Assembly (NCBI GenBank): GCA_963791145.1
Contig: CAWBRT010000010.1
Coordinates: 1-64,000 of the forward strand
Direction: 5' to 3'
From: CAWBRT01 sp963791145
Lineage (GTDB): Bacteria; Acidobacteriota; Terriglobia; Terriglobales; Acidobacteriaceae
Length of the DNA: 64,000 nucleotides
The notes beneath the pieces were generated by a model, which saw only the letters and a program-made list of their open reading frames with translations, did not search any database and had not been told where the DNA came from. The translations under genes and the position numbers were made by a program. Position 1 is the first letter of the stretch. Every line of letters starts with the position of its first letter. Positions 60,979 to 64,000 of the stretch are shown here, piece after piece.

Positions 60979-61278
60979 TTAACAGGTCGCGAACGAGCCG
61001 ATTCTTCGCTCCTCGCCGATCAGTTCCTGCGACTGGCGGTCGAGCGCTTCGTACTCCTGCCCGAACTGAACGCGGAAACGCCGGAAATCGCTTTCCGAGG
61101 TCCAGCGGTCGACCGTGAAATAACGCTCCGGCCGGGCTTCGTCGCGCAGCAGCTCCGTGCCCACGAACCCCGGCGATTTCTGGAAGAGGCGCGCCCAGTC
61201 GCCGTCCGGCCCAAAGACCAGCTCGAATTCGGCTTCGCAATCCGCTTTCGGCTTGAACTCCCAGACGATCACGTGCAT
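60979..61278 (-). CDS. Antibiotic-biosynthesis-monooxygenase-like small protein
   Basis: 99 residues from ATG 61276-61278. MHVIVWEFKPKADCEAEFEL and ERYFTVDRWTSESDFRRF fit the ABM dimeric alpha-beta barrel. Such proteins are small oxygenases or heme-/quinone-linked enzymes; no active-site His pair is obvious, so the role is unclear. An upstream extension of the frame exists but this start gives the typical fold. Confidence 0.75.
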   Translation of the reverse strand: MHVIVWEFKPKADCEAEFELVFGPDGDWARLFQKSPGFVGTELLRDEARPERYFTVDRWTSESDFRRFRVQFGQEYEALDRQSQELIGEERRIGSFATC

Positions 61279-61392
61279 ATTCACCCACCCCGCCTGCGAG
61301 ATCACGGCAAGAGCCCTTGCAGGCGAAAAGAGTTGGCCCAGGTTAGATTGCAAGCCGAATTGTAATCGAGTTAGCTGATCTGGCAAACCGGT

Positions 61393-61486
61393 TAGCCCGG
61401 ATTCGCGGAAGGTATATCCCGTGCAATAGCCGGGCGATCAGCCCGGCAGTGTTAGCGAAGGGTACGCCCACCTTGAATCCGCTCTA
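61393..61486. repeat. 94-bp dispersed repeat, copy 2
   Basis: About 85% identical to 50173-50266 over its full length, with the same TAG...CTA ends and GCCGGGC-GATCA-GCCCGGC core. It touches the hydrolase stop codon (61484). Confidence 0.75.
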
Positions 61487-62306
61487 GTGTTCGAAAGACT
61501 GCACCTGTGGCGGCTTTGCCTCCAGCCCGGCGGAAAAATCCTCCAGCGCCGTGAAGTACGTCTTTCCCGCGACCAGCAGCAGGTCGTTATGTCCGGCGCC
61601 GTCCAGTGAAAGAAAGCGTTTGGGTTCGTGGGCGAGCTGGGAGAGACGTTCGCCATGCCACCAGGGCACGACGCCGTCGGAGCGGCCGTGGATGATCAGC
61701 ACCGGGCAGCGCACACGGCCGATGCGCGAGGCGTTGTCGAACTTGTCCCAGGGCAGCAGGCGCACGCGCGTCAGAACGCGAAAGGCCGTCAGGAAAGGCG
61801 CTTCGGCGATCAGTCCGGCGACGGGGTGGCGGGCCGCCAGGTCGATGGCCGCCGCCGAGCCCAGCGATCGCCCGTGAACGATGATTCTCTCCGGCGGCGT
61901 TTGCAAAGCGCCGGCGAGATATTCATAAGCCGCTTGCGCGTCCTGGTAGAAGGAGCTCTCGGAAGAGACGCCGCCGCTCTCGCCGTAGCCGCGATAGTCG
62001 TAGGCAAAGACGGCAAACCCTCTGCGGCGAAGCTCGCGGAAGAATGGCAGGTTATCGCCGATGTCTTCGGCATTGCCGTGGCTGAACAGCAGGGTGTAGC
62101 GGGCCGCGGGATTGGGCAGATACAGGGCGGCAATCCGCACATCGCCGGAGACGAAGGTCAGCGGACGAATACCGTCGCGCGATTCCTCGAAGGTCGGAGA
62201 GACGATAGCTGGAGGGATGCGGCTGAAAGATGACGCGGTCGGAAAGCAGCGCCAACACCACCAGCGCCAGGTATCCGATGATCGCCAGCAGGAGCAGTAG
62301 ACGCAT
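61484..62306 (-). CDS. Alpha/beta hydrolase with N-terminal anchor, one frameshift
   Basis: About 274 residues. Starts MRLLLLLAIIGYLALVVLAL at ATG 62304-62306, a membrane anchor, then a frame change near 62222 and the hydrolase fold: oxyanion FSHGNAEDIGDN, nucleophile elbow VHGRSLGSAAA (GxSxG), late Asp in HGRSDGVV and His in GAGHND. Resembles ABHD17/YfhR-type hydrolases. The upstream extension in the other frame overlaps repeat text and is not real. Confidence 0.82.
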
Positions 62307-62307
62307 A

Positions 62308-62407
62308 AGGATTGCAGATTGAAGATTGCAGATTGAAGATTGGAAACGAATTCCTTGCGTCCTATCTTTTCAATCTGCAATCTGCAATCTTAAATCTTCA
62401 ATCTGCA
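62308..62407. repeat. Intergenic inverted repeat built of GATTGCAGATTGA words
   Basis: Left arm repeats ATTGCAGATTGAAGATTG (62312-62340); right arm (62368-62407) carries CAATCTGCAATCTGCAATC and CAATCTGCAG. Fills the hydrolase-EF-G gap up to the EF-G stop codon. Confidence 0.75.
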
Positions 62408-62408
62408 G

Positions 62409-64000
62409 TTATTCTTCCTCTTCCGTCTCCTCGCCCTTGGCGGCCTTGGCGGCGGCGACGATCTTCTCCTGGATGATGTTGGGCACGATGTCGTAGTGAT
62501 CCATTTCCATGTTGAAGCTGCCGCGGCCCTGTGTCATCGAAGTCAGGTCGGTGCCGTAGGTGAGCATCTCCGCCATGGGAACGGAAGCCTTGACGATGGT
62601 GTTGCCGCCCTTGTTGTCCATGCCCTGGATGCGTCCGCGGCGCGAGTTGAGGTCGCCCATGATGGCTCCGGCGAACTCGTCCGGCACGGTGATCTCGACA
62701 GTCATGATGGGCTCCAGCAGCGTGGGCTTGGCCTGCTCCATGGCCTTGCGGAAGGCGATGCGGCCGGCGGTCTTGAATGACAATTCGTTGGAGTCGACCT
62801 CGTGATAGCTGCCGTCGTAGAGCGTCACCTTGAAGTCGACCACGGGATAGCCGGCGAGGAAGCCGCGCTGGGCAGCTTCCAGAATTCCCTTTTCGACAGC
62901 CGGAATGTAGTTCTTGGGAATGGAGCCGCCGAAGATGTCGTTGATGAACTCGAACTGCCCGCCGCGCGGTAGCGGGTCCATCTTGATCTTGCAGTCGCCG
63001 AACTGGCCATGGCCGCCGGACTGCTTCTTGTGGCGTCCCTGCACGTCGGCGTGACCGCGGATGGTCTCACGATAGGGCACCTTGGGCGCCTTGAGGTTCA
63101 CCTCGGTACGGTAGCGGTTCTTCATCTTGGAGACCGCGACTTCAATATGCTGCTGGCCGGTTCCGGCGATCAGGAATTCCTGCGTCTGCGGATCGCGGAA
63201 GAAGCGCAGCATGGCATCCTCTTCCATCAGGCGGGTGAGGCCCGCGCCCAGCTTGTCTTCGTCGGCGCGCGTCTTGGGCTCGATGGCATAGGTAATGGCG
63301 GGCTCGGGCAGCTTCACCGTCGCATACTGGATAGGCGCCGCCTTGTCGCCGAGGGTGTCGCCGGTCAACGTATCTTTCAGCTTGGCCACCGCTCCGATGT
63401 CGCCGGCTTGCAGCTCGTTGACCGCGACCGCGTTCTTGCCTTGCATGATGGAAAGGTGGGCGAACTTCTCGGCCGTATTGTGCGTGTAGTTCTGCACCGA
63501 GGCGTCGTTCTTCAGCACGCCGGAAAACACCTTGAAGTAGGTAATGCGCCCGGAGAAGGGATCGCTGACGGTCTTGAAGGCATAGAGCGAAACCGGTTCA
63601 GTGGCCGCGACCTTGCGCTTGGGCGGCTCGCCATTGCCGCCTGCCGCTAATCCCTGCACCGTTTCGCGCTCTGCCGGGGCGGGAGCATAGTCGACCAGAA
63701 AGTCGAGCAGCGCGTCGGTGCCGATGTTGCCCAGCCCGGAGGCGAACAGAACCGGGAAAATCCGGCGCTCGCGGATGGCATTGTGCAGCCCGGCGACCAT
63801 GCGCTCCTCGGCGATAGTGCCGCTGGAGAAGAACTCCTCCATCAGCGCGTCGTCGCCCTCGGCCACCAGCTCCACCAGCTTGTCGTGGGCTTCCTTGGCC
63901 TGCTCGGCCAGGTTGGCGGGAATCTCGCCGGCCTTGCCTTTGCCGTTGCCGCCCATGTCATAGGTAAAGGCCTTCATGCGCACCAGGTCGACCACCCCGG
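62409..64000 (-). CDS. Elongation factor G (EF-G2-like), N-terminal part outside window
   Basis: About 530 C-terminal residues; the gene runs off the right edge, so the GTPase domain is not seen. Domain II text FKTVSDPFSGRITYFKVFSG, domain IV GGHGQFGDCKIKMDP (the family has GGRGQYG-like text) and domain V QGRGSFNMEMDHYDIVP. The C-terminus is acidic (EETEEEE). Catalyses ribosomal translocation or is an EF-G2 paralogue; the shortened switch and unusual domain linkers favour the paralogue. Confidence 0.92.
   Translation of the reverse strand, partial: GVVDLVRMKAFTYDMGGNGKGKAGEIPANLAEQAKEAHDKLVELVAEGDDALMEEFFSSGTIAEERMVAGLHNAIRERRIFPVLFASGLGNIGTDALLDFLVDYAPAPAERETVQGLAAGGNGEPPKRKVAATEPVSLYAFKTVSDPFSGRITYFKVFSGVLKNDASVQNYTHNTAEKFAHLSIMQGKNAVAVNELQAGDIGAVAKLKDTLTGDTLGDKAAPIQYATVKLPEPAITYAIEPKTRADEDKLGAGLTRLMEEDAMLRFFRDPQTQEFLIAGTGQQHIEVAVSKMKNRYRTEVNLKAPKVPYRETIRGHADVQGRHKKQSGGHGQFGDCKIKMDPLPRGGQFEFINDIFGGSIPKNYIPAVEKGILEAAQRGFLAGYPVVDFKVTLYDGSYHEVDSNELSFKTAGRIAFRKAMEQAKPTLLEPIMTVEITVPDEFAGAIMGDLNSRRGRIQGMDNKGGNTIVKASVPMAEMLTYGTDLTSMTQGRGSFNMEMDHYDIVPNIIQEKIVAAAKAAKGEETEEEE

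Overview
The window joins two unrelated genomes. Bases 1 to about 6258 are AT-rich and have almost no usable standard-code ORFs. Read with TAA and TAG as Gln and TGA as the only stop, they hold a tightly packed set of eukaryotic genes: a Gln-rich/coiled-coil protein, an adenylate-kinase-7-like protein, an unidentified protein, a cold-shock-domain protein, the cytosolic Fe-S assembly factor NAR1 and the C-terminal part of epsilon-tubulin. This code and gene content indicate ciliate macronuclear DNA. At about 6258 the epsilon-tubulin gene and a bacterial sugar-ABC ATPase gene are both cut and abut directly, so the join is most simply a chimeric read or assembly.

From 6259 to 64000 the DNA is GC-rich and bacterial, most like Acidobacteriota. 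The reasons are a PEP-CTERM protein, beta-propeller lactonases, a GT21 hopanoid-type glycosyltransferase, a Tes-like radical SAM protein and dense families of intergenic hairpins. This assignment rests on style of gene content, not on a marker tree.

Layout of the bacterial part: (i) 6259-15203, a catabolic operon with a ribose-type ABC importer (ATPase plus two permeases), an MBL-fold hydrolase, a UPF0261/Tm-1-like protein, a RuBisCO-like protein, an RpiB-type isomerase, a TIM-type isomerase and a class II aldolase. Together they look like a route for a branched or acid sugar through erythrulose phosphates to erythrose 4-phosphate. (ii) 15367-23925, beta-propeller proteins (one split by an IS1595-family element), an MFS transporter and small exported proteins. 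(iii) 24283-35665, housekeeping genes: rplU-rpmA-obgE, nadD-rsfS-rlmH, accD-folC, an acyltransferase, a glutamine amidotransferase and two SDRs. (iv) 35917-40072, a second IS1595-family element with passengers and a HEPN-like gene. (v) 40073-47601, two GT39 glycosyltransferases, an asparagine synthase and an HpnI-like GT21. (vi) 47805-49165, an IS110/IS1111-type element. (vii) 49252-64000, a deoxynucleoside kinase, a Tes-like radical SAM protein, aconitase, a PEP-CTERM protein, a deiodinase-like redoxin, a peroxiredoxin with an in-frame TGA at the peroxidatic Cys position (candidate selenoprotein), a hydrolase and EF-G.

Many genes carry single-nucleotide frameshifts, often one extra or missing base in a short C, G or T run (six in aconitase alone). 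Both halves show this, so I treat most as sequencing errors and annotate the genes as intact. No tRNA, rRNA or CRISPR array was seen.
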